A stretch of 64,000 nt of DNA from CAWAMR01 sp963783095 (GCA_963783095.1 CAWAMR010000001.1:434001-498000), one strand, 5' to 3'. Counted from the first letter of the stretch, positions 18,634 through 30,438 are shown. Notes: generated from the sequence alone by a model not told the origin. Made by a program: numbers and translations.

Positions 18634-21284
18634 ATGTTTGCAGTTTTCCGTTCTCTGAGTTTGCGATACCTGATCCTCCGCTGGGAGCGGGCGCTACTGG
18701 TGATCGCCAGCATTGCGCTCGGTGTTGCAACGCTCGTGTCCACGCGCATTCTCAGTGAGGTTCTCGAATCGGCCGCTCATGAATCCGCTGTTCCGTTGCA
18801 GCAAGCCGATTTGATGGTCAACAACGGCGAACTGCGCGTCTCACTTAGCCTTGCGCACGACATTCAATCGGCACATATCGATGGGGTCGAAGCGGTTGTG
18901 CCGCTTATCGTCGAACAAGTTCGGCTCACCGAATTCCCCGAGAAGGATGGCCGGCCCGCGACTCTGATTGGTGCCAACGCCGATGATTTGATGCAGTTAA
19001 AGTCGGATGGTCAAAAGGCATTTAACGCGGAAGTTCTCGATTATTCTGCCATGTTGAACGGAACCGGCGTCTTCATCAGCGAGGATTTATACAAGGAACG
19101 ACAATCGCTCGGTCTTCCTAAAGACGAACTCTTGCATTTGCGCTTTGCCCAGACCGATCGAACCTATCCCATTGCCGGCTATCTGATCGTCAACAAGAAC
19201 GGCCCCGCAGCAGCGCTGGCTCGCAATCTCGTGGCGATGAGCCTGGAACAAGTGCTGAAACTCGTCCACAAGGGGATTCCTTCGGCTTGTCTCTCAGTCG
19301 GTGGCGGAATGCTGGCGGGATACGACACTCTTCAGGAAGAAGTCTCGCGCATCGATATCTATGTCACCAAACGCCACAACGTCGAGCGGGTGCGTGCATC
19401 GGTCCTGAAAGTCATTGGAGGCCGTGCGGGCGTCCAGACCCCCGAACAGGCTGCGAAATCGACCGACGATGCAATAAGCAGCATCAAAATTGGGCTGTCG
19501 CTCTGCTCCGCAGGGGCAATGGTCGTCGGCTTATTCCTGGTTTACAACTCTCTGTCGGTTAGCGTTGCCGAACGACGTCACGACATCGGCGTTCTGCGCT
19601 CGGTGGCGCAACCAGGGTGCAAATAGCTAAGCTGTTCGCGGGGGAGGCGACCCTCTTGGGGTTTACCGGTGCCTTGCTGGGCATTCCCCTGGGCCAAGTC
19701 CTGGCCGGCTGGGCGATGGAACTGGTCAAAGAAGATCTGAACTCGATGTTCCTCAACGGCGATATTCGGCCGGGACAACTTAGTCTTTTGACGGCGTGTA
19801 CTGCGGTGGCGGCCGGGATGTTGACCGCGCTCCTGGCGTCGCTGGTGCCGGCGATCCAGGCCGCTTCCGATGAACCCGCCGATGCAGTTCGACGAGCTCC
19901 TTCCTCTTCCAATCGGATCTTTCGCTGGATGCACCGAATCGCTTGCCTCGGCTTATTCACGGGCGGAGCTGCCATCATCTTTCTTCGAGATGCGTTACCC
20001 GCACGCATGGGCGGGCATCTGGGCATGGTGATGATTCTGGTCGGGTTGTTCCTCGCCATGCCGTTTTTCGTGCGCTGGACCGCCAAACTCATGCAGCCTG
20101 TGTTTCATCGCTGGTTCGGCATTGAGGCCAGGCTCGCCGCCGACAATTTGCTTCGTGCGCCGGCTCGAACCGGCGTGGTCATCGGAGCACTTGCTGCGGG
20201 CGTCAGTCTGATGATTCAAACCGCAGGCGTGGGCCGAAGCAACGAGGAACCCGTCAAGTTGTGGATCGATCAGGTGATCCAGGCCGATGCCTTTGTCTTC
20301 TGGGGCAATCTCACCGCTGCCAATAGTTCCATGACATGGATGGATCCCGGCGTTGGGCCGGAGATTGTCAAGAATGTCCCCGGTATCGAGCGTGTTGTCG
20401 GCATCCGATTCGTACGTCCCGAATTTCGCGGAAACATCATTTGCATTCTGGCGCTGGATGCCCAGGACTACTACGACGGAACGACGGCCCGTCTCACCAA
20501 GGTGCTCGATGGGTTGGAAACATTCAAGGAATTGCCCAAGGGGAATAATGTCGTCGTCTCGGAGAACTTCGCCATTCGCTTCGGTGTGAAGGTCGGCGAT
20601 ACCATCACTCTGCCTTCTCGACGGACAGGCCCGGTCGATCTGAAAGTAGTCGGCATCGGCGAAGACTACACCTGGACCAAAGGGACGATCTTCATGGACC
20701 GGGCGCGGTATCGGGAACTCTTTGACGACCCCTGGGTCGATCTTTACCACGTCTACTTCGCCAAAGGAGCGGACCAAGTCGCCACGTTTGACGCCCTGCG
20801 CGCTTTTGCGGCATCGAAAAAACTGGAGGTGGCCGATCGACCGGCCATTCACGCCTACCTGGCGGGCCTGATCGACAAGATTTTCAAATTAGCCTATATG
20901 CAGCAATTTATCATCGGGGTTGTGGCAGCACTGGGAGTGGTGACGGCGCTTCTGATTTCGGTGCTGCAACGTCAGCGGGAACTGGGATTGCTGCGCGCGG
21001 TTGGGGCCACTCAGCTTCAAGTGTTGCGAACGGTCCTGGCGGAAGCTACCTTGATCGGAATCCTCGGTACCATTCTCGGCGTCATGCTCGGCATACCGAT
21101 GGAGTGGTATCTCTTGCGAATTCTGTTGTTTGAGGAGTCGGGGTTTAACTTCAGAATGATTATCCCGTGGCAGGAGGCAATGGGGATCGGCTTGATTGCG
21201 GTGGGTGTTGCCACCATCGCCGGCTTGATTCCTGCGATACGTGCAGTGCGTTTGCGAATTACCGAAGCGATCGCTTATGAGTGA
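18634..21284 (+). CDS. FtsX/MacB-type ABC transporter permease (one frameshift)
   Basis: An 880-residue permease with an N-terminal membrane anchor ('RALLVIASIALGVATLVSTR'), a large external domain, a first FtsX block ('GAMVVGLFLVYNSLSVSVAE') and a central membrane region. A second external domain and a terminal FtsX block ('FIIGVVAALGVVTALLISVL', then 'LRAVGATQLQVLRTVLAEAT') follow. The frame breaks near 19612, where removing one base restores 'HDIGVLRSVGATRVQIAKLF'. Two FtsX blocks in one chain is the LolC/E-like 'long' permease layout. Its ATPase partner is 280 bases upstream on the same strand. Confidence 0.88.
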
Positions 21285-21290
21285 CATTGC

Positions 21291-21758
21291 TCATTTCTTT
21301 GCAGGCGTCTCCGGATACACATCCGGGAGCACATTCGCTTTGACCGGCGGAAGCTCCAAATCTTCCACGCTGTCGTCATCGTTTGCTTCTTCGTTGGCGC
21401 GCCCTTTGAGGAGTCTGGCCACATCCTTGGCGTTGAGTTGCTGGGTAAATTCTTCCGGACTGGGCGGATCTTCTTCCGCCGTGAATTGTACTTTATAGCG
21501 CAGTGTCGCAATGCTTAACTGATCGTTTGGAAGCAGCGCGGCGCGGCGAACCCGTTGACCGTTGACGCGGGTTCCGTTCGTGCTGCCCATGTCCCGGATC
21601 AACAACAGCCCATCGGTTTTGACGATCACGCAATGTTGCTTGGAAACGCTTTTATGGTCGATTTGAATGTCGCAATCTTCCTTGCGACCGACCACGACGA
21701 GATCTTTGGTGATCTCAATCGGTGAGCCCCCTTCCAGCGGGACAAGGCGGACATGCAT
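21291..21758 (-). CDS. FHA-domain protein
   Basis: A 155-residue protein whose first 100 residues form an FHA phosphothreonine-binding domain: 'VVVGRKEDCDIQI', 'KSVSKQHCVI', and 'RDMGSTNGTRVNGQRVRRA'. The conserved Gly-Arg, Ser-x-x-His and Asn-Gly residues are all there. The tail is acidic and low complexity. It probably reads Ser/Thr kinase output, which is abundant in this window. It converges with the ABC permease gene, leaving six bases between stops. Confidence 0.9.
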   Translation of the reverse strand: MHVRLVPLEGGSPIEITKDLVVVGRKEDCDIQIDHKSVSKQHCVIVKTDGLLLIRDMGSTNGTRVNGQRVRRAALLPNDQLSIATLRYKVQFTAEEDPPSPEEFTQQLNAKDVARLLKGRANEEANDDDSVEDLELPPVKANVLPDVYPETPAKK

Positions 21759-21875
21759 AAATAGTTCTCCGCCGGCGGCGGACGGCTACGATTCTTCTAA
21801 AAGACAACCCATTCATCAACTTACCGCGCATCGAGCGGGAACGAAACAAAAAAGGATCGATTTCGTCGATGTTTG

Positions 21876-22040
21876 TCATTTGGCAGAAGGTGGTTGTTCA
21901 AGGATAGCGGCCTTCACTTCAGCAGTCATCCGAAGAACAAACGCCACATCTTTGAGCATCGCTTCCTCACGCCGAGACAGCGGTTTGGGCCGACGGAGTA
22001 GCGGGCGGATATATTCGGGTTTCGTTTGAACCTGGATCAT
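21876..22040 (-). CDS. Small hypothetical protein, 54 residues
   Basis: Short basic protein 'MIQVQTKPEYIRPLLRRPKP' continuing with a predicted helix ('SRREEAMLKDVAFVLRMTAE'). The start at ATG 22040 has a GGGAG ribosome-binding site nine bases upstream and is preferred over a longer frame reaching 22202, which would add 54 unconvincing residues. Function unknown; no known motif. Confidence 0.5.
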   Translation of the reverse strand: MIQVQTKPEYIRPLLRRPKPLSRREEAMLKDVAFVLRMTAEVKAAILEQPPSAK

Positions 22041-22311
22041 GTTCGACTCCCTTCGCAGAATTGAGAACGTAATGTTCAATGCAGGTGACGTGCCATACCG
22101 AAAAACAGAATGCACGTTTTTGTCTAACTGCTGATGCGGCAAAGTTTTAGGAATAGATTTCGACGCGACGATGTCTCCGTATGCTCGCGGATCCGATTGC
22201 AACTCCTACATCTTGAGGGAAAGTGTACAAAAGAAGCGTACATTCAGTAGAACTTTTTGCAAGCCGCCCGATCGTGATGATCGGGCGAAGTGAAGACGAA
22301 AGACCTCAGCG

Positions 22312-25214
22312 TCACGTTAAGAGCCTGAAATTGACGAAGGAGGGAACGTTCGGATTGGTTATGTTGGAACCCTCATAATAGAAGTTGGTACCGCTCTTGT
22401 TGGCCGTAAATGTGTTGTCCATACTCCCAAAGATCACCGGCTCGCCACCTACCGCGTCACCTGCGATATAGAGGTAGTTGGTGCCGTTGCCCATATTGAC
22501 GGTTACCACACCATCCAGCTTCGTCTGCGAATGGCCAGTGAGGTAGGTGTAGGTGGGGTAGGTATATGTGTACCCATAATAATAGTAGGAGGAGTAGCCG
22601 GTGAGGATTTTGGCATCGGCACCGATCAGGAGGTTGTTTCTGCCAGTTCCGCTTACACCCATGTTTATGTTCGTCGAACCTGTAACGATGGTGTCCAGCA
22701 TAACTACCCCATTATCCCCAGTGCCCATGTTGAGCGTCAAACTGCCATGAATCTTCACGTCATTGTAGAGAATTACCTGGTTTTCGTTGCCCGCAGCAAG
22801 CGTGATACTCAAGTTCTTGTCGATCGTCGTATTGTCCTGAATCAGAACCTCACTCCCAAGGTTGGCCGTCTGAGTGATGCTCAGGTTGCCTCCGATTACT
22901 GAATCCGTTTCGACGTTTACATAGGCATACTCATTTCCCGTCTGTTTGATGGTGACATTACCGGTCACATTACTGTTGGACATGTTGAAATTGTTGTGGT
23001 AAACGCTGGTCTGAGTCAGCGTCACGCTGTTGTTGGTCGAGGCGTTGACGAATGTTACAGAATCATTGGAACTGCCGGACTGGTTGATCGTCAGGCTGCC
23101 ATTGATGTACGAGGTGTTGAAAGTCAGGGTGTTCCCGGAGCTCGCTGACTGGTTGATGGTAACCGTGCTGCTGTTGATCGAGGCATTGTTCGAGATGCTG
23201 ACGGTATCCTCGGTGCCGGCACCCTGAACGATCGTCAAAACACCGGTCAATGAAGCGTCGTTGAAATTGACGTTATTATCATCGGGGCTGCCCTCCTTGA
23301 TCGTCAGGCTGCCATTGATCGAGGTATTGGAAAAGACGCCCACAAGGTCGTCCGACCCGCTGGGCTGGTTGATGCTCACATTTCCGGTAATGGCGGTATT
23401 CGAAATCAGAACCTGATCGAAGCCCCAATTGGTTTCACTCTCATTGGCCGCGCTGACCGCCTGCGTAACCGTCAGTGTGCCCTTGATAATCGAGTTCTCA
23501 ACCGTGACATAGTTATTGACGCCTGCCCCGGAGTTAATGGTTACGCTGCCGTTGATGGAGCAGTTGTTCACGGTGTCGCTGGTGTTGTCTCCTCCCGCCA
23601 GGAAAACGTGAGTAATCGTCAAGCTGCCGTTGATTGTGTCGTTCGAGACATTGAGAGTGCCGTTCAAACCGGCACCAACCTGGTTGATGATGACGCTGAC
23701 GGGAGTCGAGATGTTAAAGACGGTGATGCTGTCGTTTTGCCCAGCGGTGGACTGGTTGACGCTGAGATTGCTGTTGAGCACTTCATTCTCGACGAAGTCG
23801 CTATTGCTCAAAGTACCGGCCTGGTTGACCGTCACTGCTCCCTTGATCGTTGACGTGTTGACACCGGCGATATTGGCCGATCCCGACTGGCCGATGGTCA
23901 CGGTGCTGGGAGTTGAATCATTGTACACATATGCGTAGTCAGATGCAATCGCGCCGGACTGTTTGATGGTCAAAGAGGAGTTGAGCACGTCGTTCCCGAC
24001 GAAAGCTGCGTTTCCATTGGAGCCTGACTGGTTAATTGCGACGGCACCCTTGATCGTCGAAATGTTCACGACAGCTGCAAGGCTGAGTTCCGCGCTTTGG
24101 GTGATCGTGAGTGAGCCGCCGATCGAGAGGTTAGGCGAATCCACGATGAATTTGTCGTAATAGCCTGTGCCTTGAATCTCGGTTAGACTGCCCTTGATCG
24201 AGGAGTTGATATAAGAGACGGAGTAGGTCGCAGGTCCCGACTGATTGACCGAGACATTGCCGGTAACCGAGGAATTGACCAACTCAAATACGTTATCGAA
24301 GCCGGCCAGGGCACTCGTGTAGACAGTAAGGTTCTTGCTGAAATTGTAGTCCTGAATGTCGACGTAACTCGTTGTCGTGGGGCCGTAGGTGTTGATGCTG
24401 ACGTTGCCGGCGACGTTGGCACCCCACATCTGGATGTAGGGTTGGGTTATGGCATTGGGCGCAGTTACGGTCAAGCCGCCGCCGATGCTGATGCGCACCG
24501 ACTCATTGGCGGCAACCGATTCCGCACCGATGTTGATCGTGGCATCCGTGATGAAACCGCCTCCGCCCGTACCCAGGGCCAAGGTGGCCGCCCATTGACC
24601 TTTGTTCCCTCGAGATCGACGAGTGTACCCGTGATGGAGCCGTTGTAGGCCGCGTCGTCGATCGAAACAAAGTGCTCCGCCCCAGTGACGGCAGCGCCGC
24701 CGGTGACCGTTAATGAGCCGAAGGTGTCCACGCCGGCTGCGACAACCATTGAAGAGCCGATGCCGGTGTTGGAAATGGTGACACTGCCCTTGACGTTGAA
24801 GCTGTTCTCGAACGTCACTTCGAGCGCGTTGTGACGGCCCTCGCCGACGATTGAGAGATTCCCGCTAAGTCCGCTGCCGTTGGTCGGGGTTTCCAACGTC
24901 AAGCTGATGTTGCTGACGTTGGCGTCGAAAACGATATTGGTGACGCCCGTGAAGTTAGCAGTTTTGGTGGAATCGACGATGGTGAAATCGCCCGTTCCAT
25001 ATTGGGTGATGGTGTCCGGTGTTGCGGAACTATTTTCGACGATGGTCAAGGTGCCGGCCGACACGGACGCCGTGGCAGTACTAGGAACCAATCGTGCGCC
25101 CAAAGGTTCGAGGAACAGGCGAATGATACGGGATGGACGAACGTCCTTGGCTTTTCTGGAGCGCTGAGCTTTTCGATGAAGATAGGACAAAGCTCTCAGG
25201 AATCGAACCAGCAT
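22312..25214 (-). CDS. Large exported repeat protein, predicted beta-solenoid (one frameshift)
   Basis: About 967 codons. The N-terminus is very basic and carries 'LEPLGARLVPS', the motif that opens many planctomycete surface proteins. The rest is built from repeats of about 22-26 residues with the core 'IxGSLTIxQSG', for example 'INGSLTITHV', 'IKGAVAINQSGSNGNAAFVG', 'ITGNVSINQPSGSDD' and 'VTGNVTIKQTGNEYAYVN'. Alternating small, Thr, Ile/Val and Asn residues predict a parallel beta-helix, as in adhesins. The frame breaks near 24595, where one base restores 'GQWAATLALGTGGGG'. It has no recognisable catalytic motif. A cell-surface or matrix role is inferred from composition only. Confidence 0.75.
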
Positions 25215-25928
25215 GGGAAACCTTTATAAACGAGTCCGAGGGAACGGTGATTGGTGCCTAAGATTTCCGCTTACTTCGTGCGCGGCTCTCACCAAAGAGC
25301 CGCGCACGAAGTAAGCGGTTGCGGGTAAATCTGTATCTGCCACTCGCCTAAAACCCTTTTCAAGCCCGACACCCCCTTGGGGCTCCTGGCACCAGCTGAG
25401 ACTGCCCGCTTTCCCCATTTTACAGGATTTCAAAATTACCCCGGTTATGGTTGACACGATTGGGAGAATTAGGGGTACTAATGAGGATCATTAATTTTCA
25501 ACACCACTTGTTTCGTCGAGTTCCGCCGTTCTTCGATAATGTCGCTGTTTTGGGATGGGTGGCCAAAATCTGACCCCGCTCCGAGATCAATGGACGAGAT
25601 TACCCATTGAACCGGACCCATAATGAGAGAGCAATTTAGAGGTAAGTTAAACCAGGCGCGAAGGAGGGTCAAGGCAAAACGGGTAACTGCGGCCAATTGG
25701 CTTGAATGTTCCTTGTTCCAATCTGCGTAAGCGTTTCTGTGAGATTTACGCGAAAACCAGCCTTCGTTCCCGTGTCCTGAAATCGGCAAAGGTCTCCCCA
25801 AAACGTCAGTCCCGCAAAATCCGTGGAAACTGTCTGCTGGACGAGAAGAAACACGAGAATTTCGTAATGATGCTAAAGATTCGATTCATCCGTTGCTCTT
25901 TCTATGTTGCAGAAAGTTTGATCCTGCC
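25215..25928. other. Intergenic region, no supported gene, one strong hairpin
   Basis: Over 700 bases separate the divergent repeat-protein and enolase-superfamily genes. A 23-bp perfect inverted repeat lies at 25267-25318. Several short frames exist but none has protein-like composition or a recognisable motif. The stretch from 25480 to 25870 is A/T-richer than its surroundings and may be decayed sequence. Confidence 0.55.
25267..25318. repeat. 23-bp perfect hairpin with six-base loop
   Basis: Arms 25267-25289 and 25296-25318 (ccgcttacttcgtgcgcgg and its complement) enclose caccaa. There is no T-run on either side. It lies about 50 bases upstream of the large repeat-protein gene start, in its 5' region. 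Confidence 0.9.
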
Positions 25929-27044
25929 ATGAAAATCGCCGAAGTCATTTGTCAAATATTGCGGATCCCAAGTGTGCAAGCGAAGACCGCCAGTTCGCAG
26001 GACTCGGTACTGGTTCGCATCCGTACCGATACCGGCCTGGAAGGGATCGGTGAAGCAGATTCCTCGCCGGAAGTGGTCAAGGCGATCATCGACGCCCCTT
26101 TTAGCCACAATATCGCTTGCGGATTACGGCAGATTCTCATTGGCGAAAACCCACTCGAACACGAACGTCTCTGGCAGAAGATGTATCGCCGGACCATGTA
26201 CTTCGGCCGAAAGGCGGTCGGTATCACGGCAATGGCTGCAATCGACGTGGCATTGTGGGATCTCAAGGGCAAACCTTCGGTCAACCCATTCATCAATTGC
26301 TCGGCGGCAAGCATCACGATCGGATTCGGGGCTATGCCTCCATTCTTTTCGGCCGGGATGGTTCCGAGACCCGCGACATCGCCAGGCGCTGGACGACGGC
26401 AGGGTATACGGCCGTTAAGTTCGGCTGGGAACCGATGGGCGTGTCGGAGAAAGTGGATATCGATCTGGTTCGGGGGCACGGGCGGGGTTGGGCGATGCGA
26501 TGTTATTGATCGATGCCGGATGTGTCTGGGATGCTCGAACCGCGCTTCGTCGGGCCCACGCCTTCGCCGAATATCACCCGAATGGTTCGAAGAACCGCTG
26601 CGCGAGGATGACATCGAAGGTTATGTTTGGCTGCGCGACCGTTCCCCGATACCGATCGCTGCCGGCGAAGGCGAATGCGGCCGGGAATCGTTTCGGCCCT
26701 TGATCGATCGGCGCGCGCTCGATGTTTATCAGGTGGATATTTCCCGCTGCGGTTTCACGGATGCCTCTTATATTCGCAGTCGCGTCGAAGAGATCGGTGC
26801 CCGGCTCTGCAACCATTGCTATACCAGCCCGATCACGGTGGCCGCCAGCGTTCACTGGTTGAGTACTTGCCGCGATGCGTTCGTATTTGAGGATTGTGTC
26901 GAGGATTCGCCGCTGCGTCACGAGTTGACGATCGAAAAAATCCAATCCGAGCAAGGTTGGATCGAAGTTCCCAATCGGCCCGGACTGGGTGTAACCTTGA
27001 ACGAGGATTTTGTTCGACATCACCTCGTTGCGGAATCGCGCTGA
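25929..27044 (+). CDS. Mandelate racemase/muconate lactonizing enzyme family protein (frameshifts)
   Basis: Enolase-superfamily enzyme of about 370 residues. The N-terminal capping domain shows 'VRIRTDTGLEGIGEADSSPE' and 'RRTMYFGRKAVGITAMAAID'. The barrel continues in another frame as 'GQPIHQLLGGKHHDRIRGYA' and 'TAGYTAVKFGWEPMG'. It then returns with 'PEWFEEPLREDDIEGYVWLR' (metal-binding Glu), 'IAAGEGECG' (second metal ligand) and 'VYQVDISRCGFTDA'. Breaks lie near 26272, 26495 and 26575. ATG 25929 starts the conserved 'MKIAEV'. The substrate, probably a sugar acid, cannot be fixed from these motifs. Confidence 0.85.
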   Translation: MKIAEVICQILRIPSVQAKTASSQDSVLVRIRTDTGLEGIGEADSSPEVVKAIIDAPFSHNIACGLRQILIGENPLEHERLWQKMYRRTMYFGRKAVGITAMAAIDVALWDLKGKPSVNPFINCSAASITIGFGAMPPFFSAGMVPRPATSPGAGRRQGIRPLSSAGNRWACRRKWISIWFGGTGGVGRCDVIDRCRMCLGCSNRASSGPRLRRISPEWFEEPLREDDIEGYVWLRDRSPIPIAAGEGECGRESFRPLIDRRALDVYQVDISRCGFTDASYIRSRVEEIGARLCNHCYTSPITVAASVHWLSTCRDAFVFEDCVEDSPLRHELTIEKIQSEQGWIEVPNRPGLGVTLNEDFVRHHLVAESR

Positions 27045-27155
27045 ATCAAAACCGGCCGTGGTGTCCGTCCAAGCTCTGTCGCCCATTCAGAGTTGATTCA
27101 AACACGCACGGCCAGGACGCTTCCGGATCCCTGGATTGTTTCATTTCGAGGCGGT

Positions 27156-27616
27156 TTAGTCTTCGCCTCCTAGATCGGTGTAAGCAGCAGCATAGGCTGC
27201 CTCTTCAAGTTCCCCTCCCAGCGTGATAAGTCCCTTCGCCAATGCTTCACCTTCCTCCTTCATGCGGTCGAAATCGGGAATCTCCATCAGGCCCATGGCA
27301 AAGGGCCAGTTGATGGAATGTCCGCCGAGTCGTTCAGGGAGTCATGAAGGCATCCAGAGCGGCCTCTATCTCGTTGCGGAGTTTGCGAACTTGTTCGGGC
27401 AAGTCGGCCTCAGTTCAATCATCTCACGGGTCGCATCCCATTGGTGTCCCCGATCGTCGGATTTTTCTCGAATGTCAATTGGATCGCATGAAGGACGCGT
27501 GAAGCCGTTCCATCCAATCGCACTCTGCGCCAGGAGATGTCTTCCTGGACAATGTGCGTTAATCGATCGGCAAGTCTTATTAGCGAACGAGTCAGAGTTG
27601 GCATGGTGCCTTGCAT
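27156..27616 (-). CDS. Small hypothetical protein (two probable frameshifts)
   Basis: Three consecutive frames read like one protein of about 150 residues: 'TLTRSLIRLADRLTHIVQED' to 'RRVRLDGTASRVLHAIQL', then 'TEADLPEQVRKLRNEIEAAL' with 'DAFMTP', then 'ERLGGHSINWPFAMGLMEIP' ending 'AYAAAYTDLGGED'. A run of three C near 27345 would restore the second join if it were two. The composition is helical and acidic. I do not recognise the family. Start taken at the ATG 27616; ATG 27604 is also possible. Confidence 0.45.
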
Positions 27617-28105
27617 GAGTTATTTTCTCCGTGTTGGAGGCGATGCTCATCGAGATGATTCCTTAGAACTTGAAGCAACTACGATGCCAACATGAATTGT
27701 TTTGCCGTCATGAATCGGGTTTAACCAGATTCTCTGGGAGTCTTCAGCGGCGGCATCCTGCCGCCGAGAGGCTGCAGACGGCGGCAGGATGCCCCCCCAG
27801 AAAATCTGGCTGCACCCCATGAATCGTTCGACCAGAAATCATGCATTGTCAAAGGCTTTTATTGCGGCGACATGAATCGCGATTTAATTTGAGATTCTTC
27901 GTGAATTTGCGGGCCACATCAATCGAACTTGAATTTCGCGGTTATGCGCAACTTGGCTCCTCAATTCAGATCGACAATCGATTTTTCGGAACGCAACGAT
28001 TCATGCCATTTCTCAAGTATGATGACGCGGCGAGAATTTACTGGCACTCGGTTTGCACGATTTTCATTTCGCTCTTTCGATTCGATTTCTTTTTGAGGAA
28101 CTCCG
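27617..28105. other. Intergenic region with a GC-rich hairpin
   Basis: About 490 bases between divergent small genes. The only clear structure is an inverted repeat at 27752-27766/27779-27793 (ggcatcctgccgccg and its complement) with a 12-base loop, embedded in flanks that also roughly mirror each other (ccagattctctggg / cccagaaaatctgg). No coding frame is convincing. Confidence 0.6.
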
Positions 28106-28529
28106 ATGAGAAACTTTTTGCTTGGAATGGTAGTTGGTGCCCTCGGGATGATAGCTGTAGTAGCGCTCGATCGATCAATGCGCCTCGCCGGCGAAGAAAG
28201 AAGCAAGCGCGGCTTCGACAACCGTTGCAATCAACACTCCCCAAGTTCGACAGGATGCAAAGTCGCTTGTGAGTGGAAAGTCGCCCACGGCGATCGATGA
28301 CAGGTTCATATCGGGACGAATCATGCAACTGGATCGCGGCAAGCGTCAACTTCTGATCCAATCGGTCGATCAAAAGCTGTTGTCGCTGGACATCATGGCC
28401 GATACGCACATTCGCATTCACGATCGCGATGGAACTTTCGGCGATCTTGACGTGAGTCAACCGGTAACGGCTACTTATTTTGTCCTTGAGGGGAAGAACA
28501 AGTGCCGCTCGATAACGGTTGAGCAATGA
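28106..28529 (+). CDS. Membrane-anchored small hypothetical protein (one frameshift)
   Basis: A 20-residue N-terminal hydrophobic segment ('FLLGMVVGALGMIAVVAL') anchors or exports the protein. Near 28215 the frame shifts and continues as 'TTVAINTPQVRQDAKSLVSG', then 'RIMQLDRGKRQLLIQSVDQK', 'HIRIHDRDGTFGDLDVSQPV' and 'VLEGKNKCRSITVEQ'. The last 80 residues resemble the small DUF5666-like beta-barrel domain ('G.I..ID...'), a match from pattern only. About 140 residues in total. Role unknown. Confidence 0.6.
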
Positions 28530-28535
28530 AGTTTT

Positions 28536-28666
28536 CCCAGGCTTGCCGCAGTACGGCGACCCTGGGCTTTGAAGTGTAACCTCTTCGAGGTAAAGACGAC
28601 CGCTTCGCGGTTAAAGAGGGGATGATGATCAGCTTCCCCAGGGTCGGCGTACTCGGCGCACCTGGG
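28536..28666. repeat. Imperfect 31-bp inverted repeat
   Basis: Arms 28536-28566 (cccaggcttgccgcagtacg...) and 28637-28666 are near reverse complements with a few mismatches. They lie between the convergent small membrane protein and the MFS transporter gene and could act on both transcripts. Confidence 0.65.
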
Positions 28667-28673
28667 AAAGGAC

Positions 28674-30051
28674 TCAATTCGTTATCTCGGCAGTTACCTC
28701 GCCGGCCGGTTGAGTGACTGGAACCGCCCTGAATTGACTTAAGAAGAACCAACCGGCACTGATCGCGATCAATGCGGTAAGTACGACAAAAGTCATTTGC
28801 GGGACGCCGGTCCATCTGTTCAGATGGCCCAGGCCGGCGGCAGGAAGAATCCGCCCAGTGCCCCGAGCATTCCCACGAGTCCACCCACTGCCCCGACATC
28901 CCGTGGGAAGTGATCGGGGATCAATTTATATACTGCGGCCTTCCCCACGCCCATTCCACACCCCAGTACGAAGACCAGAGCAGTGAAGATCCAGACACCC
29001 AACCCGAGCGGGGCCGATAGCAGCACGCTGGAGAGGAGCATCACCAGAAACGTGCCCCACATCACACCAGTTGCGCCCCATCGATCCGACATCCAGCCGC
29101 CGACCGGCCTGAGCAGGCTTGCCGGGAAGATGAAGAGTGTGGTGAGCAAACTCGCGAGTCTCAAAACGGAAGTCGCTCCCTCCTGGCCCGCCGGCAGGTC
29201 AAATGCAGCGCTCGAACTCGGAACCATATACGGTAACGTAAAACTTTGGCAGGCCGAGCGATAAAGCGACATAGGCACCGAACACCACCACGTACTGGAG
29301 GCTATACTCCCACACTCTCCGCGAACTTGAGAGGGCCATGATCGACCGAAAGCTCCGGCCCTTGGCAGGGTATGGTCAGGCCGGGGGCACAGAAACGAGA
29401 TCGCCGCTGCCATTCCGACTAACAACACCAAATACAAAGCGGGACTTAAAAAGCCAGCCTGCCGGCAGCAATCCGCCGAGGAGCCCGCCGGCCGGGATCG
29501 CCGTCAAAAGTACTGCCCCGAATAACCCGAAGAGATTAGCTTGGTCGCGGATGCCCCGACGTTACCCGCCAAATAGACCCAAGGCCAGACCCTGCTGTTG
29601 CTTGGGAAACCACGCCAGCATTCCAGGCGATGCCGACCGTAAATCCATTTCCGCAAAGCCCAAATACCAGGGCACAGGCCATCAATTCCTCGTAGGTCGT
29701 AGCCCGGCTAACCCAATAAGTCGGAATGGCAGTCACCAGGAGAAGGATGGTCATAACCAGCCGGCCCCCATAAGTCGGTCCAAATGCCAAAACAGCAGTC
29801 GGGGAAGCACCCCCGCCAGAACGGCCATGGCTCCCAACCATCCGAGTTCGATGTTCGTCAGCCCCATTTCCTTTTGAATGGGTACGCCGAGAACGCCAAA
29901 CATTAACCAAACGGCAAACTGAAGTGTGAACGCTACCGTGGAGAGCACCAACACGGCCGGCGTTGGTACGGTTGATCGAGCATCGAGTTTTGCCTTTCCC
30001 GCGCCTGCAGGTGAGCTGGAGCGTTGAGTAGTATGGGTAAGTCTTCGCCAA
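28674..30051 (-). CDS. MFS transporter, nitrate/nitrite (NarK/NNP) type (many frameshifts)
   Basis: Twelve-helix major facilitator protein read across several frames. N-terminal helix 'VLVLSTVAFTLQFAVWLMFG', then 'GLTNIELGWLGAMAVLAGVL', 'RLVMTILLLVTAIPTYWVSR' and 'ACALVFGLCGNGFTVGIAWN'. Later come 'LPAGQEGATSVLRLASLLTT', 'PASLLRPVGGWMSDRWGATG' and the NNP-type block 'DVGAVGGLVGMLGALGGFFL'. A last shift near 28835 adds 'GLGHLNRWTGVPQMTFVVL' and a final helix to TGA 28674-28676. At least five breaks. The GGLVGxxGxxGGFFLP motif is the main reason for the nitrate/nitrite call. The exact start is uncertain because frame 1 is unclear before 30000. Confidence 0.7.
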
Positions 30052-30438
30052 TTGGAGGAATTGTTGTTAAGGTAGGTGAATATGGCGTGACTTGCTAAGG
30101 GCAACAGAGTCAAGTTGGTGATAGTTGGCGAATGATTGGTGATTAGGATTTGCATCCCGCGTGCCACCCTGACTCATAGGACAAAATCTGTCGTAACCAA
30201 TTTCCATATAATGATTTGCAACATAAATCAGCGGATTTATAGTTGCTATTGGCTTATCGAATGATGCGCCGTATGGCATTAGTTGCACGCTCTTTAAGCC
30301 AGTGTCTTCGCCGCCGACAAAGGGCGCGACTGATTTGTCTTTCCGGAATGAGGCGACATTCTCTGGTGATGCGGTCCTGTCTGAGGCATCCTTTGAATAA
30401 GTTCGCTGATCGCATTGAGACTCCTCTCACCGATTTTG
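30052..30438. other. Intergenic region, nothing recognised
   Basis: About 390 bases between the divergent MFS transporter and sigma factor genes. Part of it may encode a short leader of the transporter. No hairpin, repeat or known motif was seen. Confidence 0.45.
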
